DNA of 64,000 bases, from positions 284,997 through 348,996 of the forward strand of contig QAOA01002120.1 of the NCBI GenBank assembly GCA_003255065.1, given 5' to 3'. Of this stretch, positions 35,173 to 48,400 are shown one piece after another. Within the stretch, counting starts at the first letter, position 1, and every line of letters starts with the position of its first letter. This stretch comes from Cercis canadensis (lineage: Eukaryota; Streptophyta; Magnoliopsida; Fabales; Fabaceae). The notes beneath the pieces were generated by a model, which saw only the letters and a program-made list of their open reading frames with translations, did not search any database and was not told the DNA's origin. Made by a program: the position numbers and the translations under genes.

Positions 35173-35949
35173 CTAATCTGCACACTCTTTTTTGGCTTGC
35201 TTCAGGTACTCTTCCATTTCATTGAGCCATAGATCAGCAAATTCACAATTCTTCCAAGCTTCAAACCATGGCCCTCCACGAGTATAATGAATGGCCTTTG
35301 GGGAAGTAGTTGGATCATTGTCAACAACCCTGTTATGTCCCTCAAGAAAATTCCAAACAAATGGGATTGAGCCAATGTCATCATCCTCAAGCCATTGAAA
35401 CCTGTGAAGGTAAGCACCAGTTTGTGTATTCACAGTTTCAGGAGTGAGAACACGATTCTTGGGATGGCCACAATTGTACAAAACCATTGAGGACCAATTC
35501 TTTCTTGGATACACAGTTTGCACTGCTCCATCCATTTTTGTCGTCTCCTTTGGAGTATAGTCATGTTGAACACACATAATAGAATACTTATCATCAGTTA
35601 AGTCTCTCAATTCCTTAATATCAGCCAAATACAGGAAATCACAGTCAACAAACATTGCCCAACCCTCAAAGTTGGCCAAGTGTGGTGTCAAGAATCTTGT
35701 AAAAGAGAACTCAGTGCTCTCCAATTGGCCTCTTTCACGCCAATATAAACCATTTTTTCTCAGATCTGATTGTTTGATTGGTATGATCTCAACAGGGATG
35801 GAAGACCTCTTCAAAATTGAGTGGCGACACACCTCAAAGGCATTGTCTTCCTTCGGATCATAACCCACGAAGATCTTGAAGGGCTTCTCCTCCTCTACAA
35901 TTCCTCCATTACCATTCAGAGGGTGAATTTCGCCGTTACTCACACCCAT
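35173..35949 (-). CDS. CDI: CDI-like nucleotide-diphospho-sugar transferase
   Basis: Single-exon, 258-residue protein. After a short variable N terminus the fold begins with FKIFVGYDPKEDNAFEVC, followed by the DxD-type metal and nucleotide-sugar motif in FVDCDFLYLADI (Asp102/Asp104). Further landmarks are YNCGHPKN, QWLEDDDIGSIP and HYTRGGPWF. It matches the plant family of Arabidopsis At1g64980 (CDI) in the nucleotide-diphospho-sugar transferase superfamily; the acceptor substrate is unknown to me. The ATG at 35949 lies just after an acceptor-like site, which fits an intron in the 5' leader (35975-36264). Confidence 0.9.
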   Translation of the reverse strand: MGVSNGEIHPLNGNGGIVEEEKPFKIFVGYDPKEDNAFEVCRHSILKRSSIPVEIIPIKQSDLRKNGLYWRERGQLESTEFSFTRFLTPHLANFEGWAMFVDCDFLYLADIKELRDLTDDKYSIMCVQHDYTPKETTKMDGAVQTVYPRKNWSSMVLYNCGHPKNRVLTPETVNTQTGAYLHRFQWLEDDDIGSIPFVWNFLEGHNRVVDNDPTTSPKAIHYTRGGPWFEAWKNCEFADLWLNEMEEYLKQAKKECAD

Positions 35950-35974
35950 CTCACAAAATGATGAATGTGCTTCC

Positions 35975-36264
35975 CTGTTCAGGACCCAGAAAACAAATCA
36001 ACAATAGACTTAATCTGAAATGAGATCATTGAAAATGACAAAGACAAGCACCCATTTGGTTCAAAGTTCAAATCCAAAAACCAAAATAACTAAACCTGAA
36101 ATGCTATCCAATCCAATCCAACTCCAAGGGGATGAAATTATTTGAGGAATTTCGATCTGAATCTCAATGTGTTCCTGCGGACAGTTAGAGAAAAATCAAA
36201 TCTTGCGGGGCTAAAACAAGCTAATAAAGAAAATGCAGAAATTTAAATGGAGAGGAGACGGTAC
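35975..36264 (-). other. Inferred 5'-leader intron of the CDI-like gene
   Basis: On the minus strand, donor GGACTG|GTACCG ends a GC-richer leader segment at 36265 and acceptor CTGAACAG ends at 35975, 25 bases before the start codon. It is inferred from sequence signals alone. Confidence 0.45.
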
Positions 36265-36709
36265 CAGTCCAGAAGCAGAAGGGTTAATCGAGAATGCAGA
36301 TTTTGAAACAGACAAGACAAGTATATTGGAAACTGGTCTAATGGAGTCGGGTCGGGTCGGGTCCAAGAGCGGGGACAGTGACTGGCTGAGAGCGCGAGAC
36401 AGAAGGAGAGATTCGAGTGTTGGAGCGAGAATTTAGCGGTGACGTATAGATATAGAAATAGTGGGGTTCAGTGGTTCACTGTGAGCGGTGAGCAAGAAGC
36501 GTGTATCACAACTCACAAGGGCTCGCTAGAATAACGCGTTATAACTTAGAAAGCAAAGGTGAGGGCTATGCTTGCCGACGGGGTAGCATTACCTTATTTT
36601 TTATTTTATTTTTGAGATTTATAATATAATTTTTAATACAAAGAATTAAATTACTTAGTATAGCGTGAGAATATATAATTTTTTTTATAAAATATAAGAA
36701 TAATATAAT

Positions 36710-36945
36710 ATAAAAAAAATGAGGTTTTTTAAATATTTTTTATATTTATGTAGTATGTCATATTACATCAGATTAGTCAATATGAAAATGATATGTGTAC
36801 ATATTAATTGTTTTTAAATTTTTTTAAAAAATAAAATAAATCATATTATATATATATTCAATAAAATATAAAAATTATGTATATTTGTCATGTTAATGTA
36901 GTATGATATATTCATGTAATATGATAAAATTTCCGAAAAAAAATA
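36710..36945. repeat. Dispersed MITE-like repeat, copy 2
   Basis: AT-rich, non-coding, with the same succession of words as 14250-14437 and the reverse complement of 54936-55145: TAGTATGTCATATTA, ATATGTGTACATATTAATTG and AAAATATAAAAATTATGTAT. It is more diverged than the other two copies. Confidence 0.5.
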
Positions 36946-37596
36946 CACTAAAAAATAAATTTAAAAAATTATTTCTTAACATGTTTTTATTATATCATTT
37001 ATTTTTGTATTTTATAAAAAAATTATGTATTTTGATATATCAAAATTATTTAATAATTTTACCCAAACTTACTTAACTAGGATGAATTAACACTTCTCCC
37101 TCTTAGAAAGGAGTATCATAATGCTCACCTAAAGTAAATTAAAACCGAGGCTAAGCCCATAGATTCATTGGCAAAGGAAAGAAAGAAAAATGCCCATCGA
37201 TTTGCCGCCGGCGTTTCTGCAGCTAATCCAGCGCTTGCTTGAAATCAGCACCCTCGAAAAAAAATCCTCCTAAAGAGATTAATTGCCTGAATTTTTATTT
37301 TGTTGAAAGTGTGACTATGAGCGGCAATTACCAAAGCAAATTATGCAATTAGGAAAAAGATAAATTCAATATTTGTGATCCTCTATTCACATAATCTTTT
37401 TTATCAAATATAAATATTATATAAAAAAATTCTAGCATGCGAGGAAGGTATATAATATTTTTTCAACGTGACAGCACCACAGACATTAATATTAAAAGTA
37501 ATTAATCTTAATTATTAAAATTAAACTGCCATTATTATTACTACTACATAGAATGATTGATGGGTGAGTATGATAAACTTAATATTATTATTTTTA

Positions 37597-37964
37597 GAGT
37601 AAAACTCTTTTTTAGTCTTTGAAAAATATAGCCACTGACAAATTCGTCCTCAAAAAATTTTCGGTGACAAATTGGTCATTGAATTATTATTTTGCTGACA
37701 AATTAATCCTCTGGTAGGCAATATCAGTGAAAAGAAAATGAGGACTTGAATGAGAAAATGATGGCTTAGACATAACTAGGCAAGATCAGTGAAAAAAATT
37801 TAAGAGAGGGGTCTGCAGGNGTCTAGAACTTTTCTCTTTAAAGTACTAGATAACTAATTTGTCAGACAGAATAATAATTCAAGGACCAATTTGTCATTGA
37901 AAATTTTTGGAAGACAAATTAGTCAATAGCTACATTTTCTAAGGACTAAAAAAGGGTTTTACTT
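37597..37964. mobile_element. Mutator-like MITE with long inverted repeats
   Basis: A 368-base element whose two arms of about 110 bases are imperfect inverted copies, starting GAGTAAAACTCTTTTTTAGT at the left and AAGTAAAACCCTTTTTTAGT in reverse complement at the right. A perfect 9-base duplication TTATTTTTA flanks it (37588-37596 and 37965-37973). Long inverted repeats plus a 9-base duplication are the Mutator signature. It has no coding capacity. An N lies at 37820 in the centre. Confidence 0.85.
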
Positions 37965-37973
37965 TTATTTTTA

Positions 37974-39630
37974 CATACAAGGGTAATGTTATGGGAAAAA
38001 GAGGGGAAGAGAAGTATACAATACAGATTAAACCCTTAGCATCGTGCACATGCACATGGGTCTTGTAATAAATTGGAAGATCTTTGAAATTTTAATCGCA
38101 AGTGGAACACTTCGGGTGTAAGCATACACCAAAACATTCCAAAATATAACTCTAAATTACATGCAATGTAATTCTGATTATAAATTAAGTAATTCAATTA
38201 TCATAAACGCAGATAATTGAACTTTGATTTTCTATTTTAGCTATAACATTATAGCAGGGTATTACTTGTTCAACGATTTTTCTTTTTTAAAAAAAGAAAC
38301 AACTGCAAGAATAACGGAATATATGAAAAAACCCTTTGCTTTGCTTAGCTTAAGTTGTCTGATTGCATCCCTTTTATGCAAACACTTCAGAGTCAAGGAA
38401 CTATTAAAAACTACTCTACATAAATTATGTACAATCATAATGTCTAACATGACAATAGTGAAAAAATAGTGAAAAATGACCTATATTGAACAAGGTGCAT
38501 ACTATGTTATATTGGACAATTTTAGGGGATAACGTTACTCTTCATCCAGCTGATTGAATTCGGATAAAACCCATCTAATAATTTTAATGTCACCCAATAT
38601 GTGCTGAAACAAAAAGCTTATTATAAAATGCATGAACAACACTATATAAGAAATATGCCAAACAAAAAATTTAACTTTTGCCAAAAAAATAAAATTTGAC
38701 GTATTTTCTTATATTATATTATTCTTACATTTTATAAAGAAATGTGTATTTTATCATATATTAGATAACTTAATTTTTTAAAATTTTCGTAACTATACCA
38801 AAATTACTAAATAAATCTCACTTGAAATCACTTTGTCGAGAGAGGGTTGCACAACCAAAATTGTCTAATGTAACTTAGCACTCACTATTAAACTACCTTT
38901 TCTATAACCAAGATAATTTTCTAATAGTTCTTTTACCTTTTTAATATTTTTTTGGTTTGGATTAAGTAAATCAATTAATTAAATTAGCTAATTGAACCAT
39001 AAAAAATAGTTAATTTAAAAAAAAGAATATTACATTTTCACTTGAAAATTACAAATGACGAGGGGCGAACAAACAACAATCACTGCAGTAGTCAAAGTCC
39101 AAAGGCTATTCTTTGGACACAATCAAGGACGTCTCTTGCTGGGCATTCGAACTAAACCTGTGATCTGGAGCTCTGTAACTGCCCTGGAATCTGGTGCATA
39201 TGAATCAAATACATTGGATAATTACTTTTTACATTAATGATTATTATGTCATTTTTTAATTAATCTCAAAATTTAATTTGCACATCGCCACTTAATTTTC
39301 ACAAAACCTTCGCACTTAATAATAAAAGTTATATCAGTTCGAAAATCACATTTTAGAAGTAAAGCAAATCACACCTAAACGGGTTAAGATCATAATATTT
39401 TGCATTATATATCAAAAGTTGCATGTCATGCCAAAGCTCAAAAATAAGAGTACATTGCAATAAAATTTTGCCAAATAATCTAACTGCCAATGGATCTAGT
39501 CGCTGGGCAATGGAGGAAAAAAAATTTGAAGAAGAAGTATATGAGTGGCAGTCTCCAATAATTTCCACATTATAGATAGTGGTGTTAAAATTTTTCTTTA
39601 TATATATCACAAAGCTTCACGTACAAATGT
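37974..39630. other. Intergenic DNA, 3' flank of the PPR gene
   Basis: AT-rich, no gene seen. A fragment near 38700-38790 resembles AT-rich repeats at about 22015 and 36985. The right end should hold the PPR 3' untranslated region. Confidence 0.45.
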
Positions 39631-42600
39631 TCATCTAGAGTTGACAACTGGTGCAATTTCTACAGTAAATACAGTTTTTACTGATTCATTGTCTGCTACG
39701 CTGAGGTCAGTCAAACAAAATTCTTTGCAAGATTGCATTAGATTCTGAAGTGCTGGATTTGGCAAGTTACTCCTGGAAACTAGGATACTAACCGCATTCA
39801 TTAACCTAACAAGTGTATCCTTCGGAAACCGTTGGGCATTTTCTTTGAATAGATTCAACCAAGACAACTTGGAGAATGCCTGCAACTCTTTTGAGGGATT
39901 ATTGGTAATACATGTGAGAGCAGCAATATGGTCGCCTTTTTCAAGCTTTGCACAAAACCTTTCCTTGATTAAAAGAGCTGGCGGAATACGATCTGTATGG
40001 ACCAAGTGCTCCCACGTTGTTTCCAAAGGCCCTTCCTGGCAACCAATCAAGGTTCTCATAAGTTAACCAAATGCTTATACTAAGATTTCCTCATCAAGTT
40101 AAAATTTTCTTCTAATATACAAAGCCATAACTGACAGAGCCTCCCTCTACGCCTTCTCCTTTCACTTGCAGAATATGTTGCATCAAGGAGAATTAGGTCC
40201 ACCGGCAGATGCCAAAACCTCATCCCCAGAACCATCAAGGAGAAAGCAAGAACCAAAACATCAAATTTAAAAGACTCAAAAACAGAAGCAAGATATATAG
40301 AGGGACCATTTCAAGACAAACAGTACCTAGTATAGAAACCTCATTTGTTAGATGTCTATCAGTAAGCATGCACAACGTGTTTGTGCAAAAATACAGAAAA
40401 AGATATTATTTTGAGCTAAACATGAAGCATGCATACTAATATGGAGGGAACAACATAAACTATATACGTGCCTGAAGAAGGAAGTATTTTAAAAAATTAG
40501 TATAATTTATAATTGAACAATTTATTAAAAACAAGCATAAACAATGTCATAGAGGGACATATTCCATACAAAGAATTCACAACCACAAAAGATCACATCA
40601 ATATTCTGAAGCACAGTCAATATTGCAAGCTATCATATCCAGCTTTATGTTCACAGGCTATGATAATTATCAAAGAACAGTCTAAATCAAAATAAAAAAA
40701 GTTGATAGGTTGACCAAGAAAATTTGAGAGTTAGTAGTAGGATGAAATGAAGCCCACAAGACATATAAACATGATCAAGAAGATGAAGGTCACCTTTCCA
40801 GCTCTCGATGCCTCCAGTATCATTTGAAGATGGCGTTTTGGATTGAAGTAGTAACCATGGTGTAGCATTCTTTGGTAGACATAGTAAAAATAATCCCATC
40901 TCTTCTCTGAAGTGCATGCATCTAACATGGTGTTGAATGTGTAGATATCTGGTATCACCCGAATTTTGTAATCAGACTTGCTCCTCAGATGACTTGCATT
41001 TTCTGACATGTTCTCAAACAACTCTTTTGCTTCTTGAAACATCCCATGATCTAGGAAAGCTTTGAGCATTATATTATAAGTAACAAGATTTGGAGAGCAA
41101 ATGTCCTTCATTTTTTCAAAAATGTATGCCCCATCTAGCACGTTTCCAGAGTCCAGACATGCTTGAATTAAGCCAGTGTAGGTCACTACTAGTGGCTTAT
41201 TTGCAACCTTACATATTTTCTCTATCTGCCAAAAGATGAGCAATAAATTTTGTTGTCAAGCCTTAAAGTGAATGAAGAAAACTAGAAAAGAAAGGAAAGC
41301 ATTAGCTATACATAGTAATAAGTTAGGAGGTGTTTGGTCCATGGATTGGGTTTTTATTCCTGGGAATATTGCAATACCATGTTTAATTAGCAATGGATAT
41401 TCCTGGGAAAGTAGGTGACAGTGCTAACCACCAGTTGTCGGCCGGCTGGCGGAGGTGGACAGTGTTGCAGAGTGTTACATGTGAACCACAAGGGTGGGCA
41501 GTTTTGCCCTTTCACGTGGCCAAAAATTTCACACAAGGTGGGGATGTTGCATTCCCACCAGATGGGAATAGAAATGGGGAAAAGTTGGGAAAGAACTCAT
41601 TCCTAGGAATGATTAATTCCTGGGAATGTGTTCAAAAATTGTGTGCCAAATATGGAAATGTAACATTACAATGTTGGCATTCCTGGGAATATTTTTATAT
41701 TTCGTGAACCAAACACCAACTTAATGACTTATTGAATAGTCACTAGGACACCTTTCTTTGAACCAAAAGGACTTCTTCAACAAAAATTTGATGGACATCC
41801 AATCAACTTACATGAAGTGACCATCTTCTTCACTGACCTCAAGCACATACACTAACAGTTCTTGCTATTTGGAGTATGTTGGTTGAGGAAAACATAATGT
41901 AGTAGCTGTCAGAGTTCTATGGATGTACAAAAAGCCCTTATGGATTAACTAGGTATATAGGTGGATAACACAATTTGCATAACGTTATGTGTTTCATTAG
42001 GTGCAATCCTTCTTCAATTTTAACCTTTCATTAATAGATACAGGAGATTGTTTATATCACTCAGAACTTTCTCATTGATCTTCTTTCTATTTTCTCTTCT
42101 GCTGTATTTTTGTGAATTTCACTTTGTTGACCTCCTTTGCACTTGGAAGCTTTACAGTCTACTAATAAAATTGTTAAACATAAAAAATCCTATGAATAAG
42201 AACTTTTATCAGATTAGGTCAAAGACATATAAACCTTCCAAAGTCTCTCGGCTTTTTTTTTTTTGGGACAGCTCCTTGGGGCTAGACATACACAGCTGAA
42301 TTTAAGAGAGCGTAATATGATTGTAAGATAGATGGTGATACAGTTGAAAATCAACTAGCACATTGTCTGCTAGCTTGCATTCTGTGGCGTTTTTCATAGT
42401 CTAGGATATGCCTTTGTTTGCGAGGAGTTTTGTGTTGTCAGAGGAGAGTTTCTGGTGCTAGAAATGGTGTAAGGATATGGAGGGCTATTCCTCCTTGCAC
42501 TATGTGGACTATGGAGTATCTAGCTTGAGAAGAATAAACTTACTTTCAATACCAAGGACTATGTGGACTATGGAGTATCTAGCTTGAGAAGAATAAACTT

Positions 42601-45363
42601 ACTTTCAATACCAAGGACAAATCTTTTTGTAGAAGATCGTGAGTTCATTTTTTAATTGTTTGTAGCATCCATGCTCATTTAATTTTCCTTTTGGATCTTC
42701 TTTGTCCTTTCAAGACTTTTAAGGCTCAATGACTTTTAGGTAAAGATTATGTTTTTCTGCCTAAGTCATATAACTTTTTGCATACATTGTGTATACTTGG
42801 GTTGGCCTCCCTCGTGCTGCACTAGTACTTTTCAAAGAAGGGGAAGAAAAAGGAGAGAGGGGGGAGGGGGGGCAATACCTGCATTAGTGCCTCATGACAT
42901 CTTCCAGCTGCACAGAGACACCGAGTAAGATCATAATAAAGAGAAGCAGAACCTACTATTCCACGACTTTCCATGTCTTGGACAGCCAATATTGCCTCAT
43001 CAGTTTTACCTTCTTTCCATAATGTATTCACAAGAACTGCACAATACAGAAAGGTCAAGATCATAATGATATTAAGTGATTGCATATGCATATCCAAATA
43101 CACTAGAGTACCTCTATAAGTCAATGAATTGGGAATAGATGACTTCTGCACTTTCCTGAAAAATTCATGAACCAGGTTGTACTTGCCACATGAAAACATG
43201 ACCTGTTCAAGCATTAACAAATTCAGGAATGATGTTTATCCCGTAGATATCTAGTATTAGATACAGGTTTTTTGAACGCCTCCAAGTTTCCTATCTTTAA
43301 TAGCATTTCTTCTTTTATTCGAGAGAAAAAGAAAGAGCTTGCCTATACTTCAGTACCTCTCAAGCTGTAAGCAGTAAGCTATTCAGATTCAGGGTTATAA
43401 ACATATATAAGAGTATGCAGAGAGAAAGAGAGAGAGAGAGAGAACAGATAAGCAGATCTATAATTATCCTCAATCTTATACACTCTTCTGTATTCAGAAA
43501 TTAAATTCTTCTTTCATCAATTAATGATGCATACCCATACCATTCAATGAACGGCCCTAAGTACCCAGGAAACAATGCTATTTGATATAGGTATGATTTA
43601 AGAATTGAAGGCTATACTAAGATGAAAAGCACTCGTTTCAACAGCCCCTGTCCTTGATGGCAAGATAAACCCCTTTCCCTTTGATTAAAAATCCTGGTAC
43701 AATAAATTTGTCTTTACATTTAAAAGAAACTGCTTTTTAGAATAAGTAGTGCAGCTGTTAGTTTTGAAGATAACATAAATAAAACTACACAATCTAACTT
43801 TTCAGATTGATTAGAAAGTACCTAGATACTAGGGGTAGATTGCACAACTATAAACCATAGAGAAACTAGAGGCAACTATCACCTCCATCACAAGGCCATA
43901 GGTTGTAGCAGAAGGCTGTTGGCCTTGCTTCTTTAACTGCTGTAAAACCCAAAAGGCCCCTTCCCATTGTTTCTGCTGAACACAAGCATTAAGGACCTGC
44001 ACGTCGATTGATATAAGGAAAAACGAAATCAACGCCTGAATTATCAAACTGAGCAATAGGAAACTGAAACTAGAAAAAATAATTGTTTTTCAAACAGAAA
44101 AACACTATGCCTGAAAGTTACCAAATGATTTATCAAGTATTAATGCATGGAAGCAAAATAATTTCTATAACCAGCCATGGGTATAGAGTACAAGAAAATC
44201 CACTCCCAGTTGTTAAACAAATCATCCTAAAAGATTAAGGTGTTAGGTGCAGGCCCACGTGTGGTCTTTATCTTTAACATGTCCCCTCACACAATAGCCG
44301 TTTGGGATTGAAGCCTCTTATGTCATGCCGAAATATTATTTGATTAGGAGAATGGGGGCAGCAATGATTGAACTCTTGACCAATTGGTGGAAGAGGCTCT
44401 AATACCAATACCATGTAAAAGAACCAATCCCCTAAAAGCCTAAGTTGTTAGGTGCACCCCAGGAATGATTTTTATCTTTAGCCACTAGTATAATCAAGAC
44501 ATAATCAAATACTTCATGGAAGACAAGACTACACATATACAATATAGTCATGTGTATTTCATGAAGATAAAACTATTTAAGCTCAGCAATTCAGAACTGG
44601 CACAAATTAAGAATAGAATAAAGATACAGCTGCATGGAAAGTGCTTTCCCATGTCACCTGAACATCTATCCTCTCTTCAACTATAGAAACTATCCCATTG
44701 TATTAAGTGAATTTAATTATTGGAATATTCTTGGATCTCAACTTGCACTTTGAGAAAACTAAAACACCAGACCTAAAGGCAATAAGGCATCCAATCCAAT
44801 CTAGGAAAGACCTCCAAAGAAATAAACTGAGCAAAACTATCTCTTAAATATAAATTCCTCAGTAACTATTACTTACTGCATTATAGACTACAATATCTGG
44901 TTCAAGCCTTGGGTCCCAGTTCCCGAGTGCCCCTATTTTGAATTTCTTCTTTGGTGGCGATTGCATGATATCAATCACATCAAAGAGTTCCTCCATTTTC
45001 CCTGCTTGTCCAAGGGTAACTGCAATACTCCGATAAGCTACTAAGTCAGGATACGAGGACATTTGTTGCTGAAAGAAACGAAATGTGTATTAGCAAAAAT
45101 TTCCATATTCCCACCTCAATATTAAGAAACATATTTCACAAAAAAGGAGCATGCAGTATAAATCACATTCATCACCTGCATAGCATGAAATATATTTAGT
45201 GCCTCTACAGGTCTCCTTGCCTTTCCAAGTGCATCAAGAGCAGCTGTATATATATGCCTGGTGTTGGAGAACAGCATATTAAAGGATACTTGAAGAAAAC
45301 CAAAAAAGCCATGAAGTAGGAAGTATAATATATATTTGTGTGTGTGAGATAAAGAGAGGAAGA

Positions 45364-45401
<38 letters not shown>

Positions 45402-48400
45402 TGCAGGAAAGGAAGCCTAGAATAAGATCTTTTAGTGTTGACTCTTGAGATAATTAGAGGGAAGAATGGGCAAAGAGATCCCAAACACAGCTAATAGGAG
45501 GCTGGCTTCTGGTTAAGCAACCAGGAAACATAGAAGAAATTTAAGTTAGCTGGTCTATTTGAGCCTATGTACGCTTCTATCAGAACAGATTATGAGGTTT
45601 GCAAAGTTTAAGAAGTTTTCTTCTCCATACAACCTTCTACATTTCCTGATTTCTTAACCAGATGCCAGCCCCTGTTTGGCTGAAGAACCAGCCACCTTGG
45701 CTGTATTTCTAGATCTCTTTTGCCAATTCTTTCCCTCTAATTATCTCTAGGACCTAGTAGATCTATTCTAGGGTTTCCCGCCCTGCATCACCTTCTCCAG
45801 TTGAGCCAAGGCTTCTTAATTTTATTTGTGTATGAACCTCAGATTCTAGTAGCTTGTAAGTGTTATGGCAGATGTAATTTGACAGCTAAATTGGTGTGGC
45901 AAATATGCAAAACACTGACATTTCACCATTAGAAAATTTTAAAAATAATAGTAATAAATTTGTTGCAAAAGTCATTTAACAAATTGTAAAAAGAATGTTA
46001 TAAAAAAATCTCTAATATTGTTACCAAAAAAAAAAGTTGTAAAAAGAAAGAGGACTAAAATGATATAAATATAACCATGCCTAGGTTAAGGAGATAGTGA
46101 AGAAGCAGGATTAAAATTGGAGCAACCGTGCTGACAGTAATACTGTAATAACACCAAGACCACAAGATCACACCAACTTTCAATTAAATAAGCAGTTTCT
46201 CCTCTTGGTTACTTTGTAGTTTCCCCGCATTACTCATTGGAAAAACACTGTAACCATAACTACCACAGCTTGTGCCAAAGTTCCACTATAACAACAACAA
46301 AAAATCATTCCACATTGACTACCTCCTGTATCCAGTAACGCCTAACTGCATTATCTACAACTAATACAACGGAGAACCACTATTTACACGTCCAGAAAGA
46401 AGGAAACTCAGAAAGTAGGTTAGTGAGGCCATTCACCATGCAGGTGCTCTATTATTAACAAAAGCCAAAATAGTTCTGACTAAAGATGAAAACCAAATAA
46501 CCTACAGTATCAGTCTTACCTCCAATAATCATTTACAACTCCTAGAAAACATGATACATCAGTTGTGACATATTAAAATTAAGCTTCTCATACAAATTGA
46601 GCTTAATGCCCTAGACAATTATACACCAGACAGAGTAAACTGCAATGTCAAGCAACACCCATCAATGTAGAGAGAAAACAAGTACCTTAGTTTATGAGAT
46701 TTGAAGCGCTCACGTATTTGGAGCCATTCAATGACCTGTATCACCCTCTGCCAGTTTCCTAATTTTCCCAATATTTGGATAACCCTCACCATAGAATAAT
46801 CATTAAATTTGATCTTCGCACTTCTCATCATCTTAGAAAACATCCATTCAGGAATATTAATATCTGCACCATTCAACCTGCTTTGAGAAAATTATCAAGG
46901 GGTGAAAAAGGAACACTTTAACATGACTGAAATAATGAAAACCCTAACATCATGCATTGACAATAGCCATGAAAAATCAAGTTTGGATGGGCAGAAAGGA
47001 AAGAAAAAGATGTCTCTCTCATGTAAAATCACAATTTTGCCCCCAAGATTTCTATATTAAAAAAAAAAAAAAAGAATTACCCCACAAGATGTCAATAATA
47101 GCAATTTAAATACTGCAATGTCCATTAAAGGAGTTTAAGAAGGAGGAAACAATCTATATAACCTCACAAATTTCACTCCAGGAGCCCAGCTTTCTTTCTT
47201 TTCTTCAGTATGACACACCTAGAGGGCCCTCATGTATACTACTTCAATTTTTTTCCTGAGACAACATTCTATTAAAATCTGTCATTCATTAATGATGATG
47301 ATGATGTCATCATAAAAATTTAAGAATGCACTAATTTCTGAGCATACTATACAATCAATTTTTAGGTATCCCAAAAACAGAAAAGAAGGGATAGACGACA
47401 TACAATTTTGCTAGCTTCTGGATTCTCTCCTCCATTTCCCTGCGTGAAACATGTGGCTTGCTCATAACATCATTGAACTCATCAGAAGTCTTGAATGCTG
47501 CTCTTTCATCCTCCAAGTTGTCATAAATATAATCCCCATGATAAAAGTCCTTACTGCTTCCCTTCAATTTGACATTTTTCTGTCCATTTTCATTCATGAA
47601 ATTCTGAATTTTGGTATAGCTTCTCTCATGTCCTCTGCGCATAGCACTATTGCTTCTAACAACAATTTTATCTCCCCCAGGTGTTTTCCCCATTGAATTG
47701 TAATCCCTAACGTCCTTTTCTCCTAACACCCTTAAAGAATGTAAATCATGAAAGGTTTTCCCCTCTACGATGCTCCCACATCTATCATTCCGATTAGACC
47801 CGGTTATGCTATTGCCCATCCTCTTGCCTTCACTTTTAATCAAACTGCAGTCATCAGATTCTGGTTCTGAACTACGACTCTGGTGTTTCAACCATACATC
47901 TTCTATTATATCTGCACAACGTTTCTGCTTTACCATTACATCAGTTTTGCTTTTTGTCCCATCATACACATTTTTAAATCCTTTGGTTCTTTTTTCTCTG
48001 AGCCCATCACTACCTTTGGAGGAGCCTCCCTTGTCCATTACTGTTTCAACAACTTTTAATGCCTGATCTTCTTTTGCAACTTCAAGCTCATTCTTTTCAT
48101 CCAGACGCCCTCCAAACATTCCACATTTCTTATTTCCTTCATCTCCTTCCAACCTTGATTTTCTGGACATATCCATTTCCCTCAACTTGTGTTTTTTAGG
48201 GCCACTATCATTGTTCTTCCCCCTAATGGTTCTGGCAGATTCCATAGCCTTCAAATATTCATCAAATGATGGCCTAAATTCTAACTCTTTGGTAAGAAGC
48301 CCGTCGCTACTCGACCCAGCAATGGATCCATTCTTCAGGGAAGCATTAACTGGCCCATACTTGAGCTTTTGAACATGAAATACCCGAATTCTCCTTGAAT

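Noticed and set aside
39055..39237. 60-codon plus-strand frame
   Set aside because: Short, no family resemblance, no splice or promoter context.
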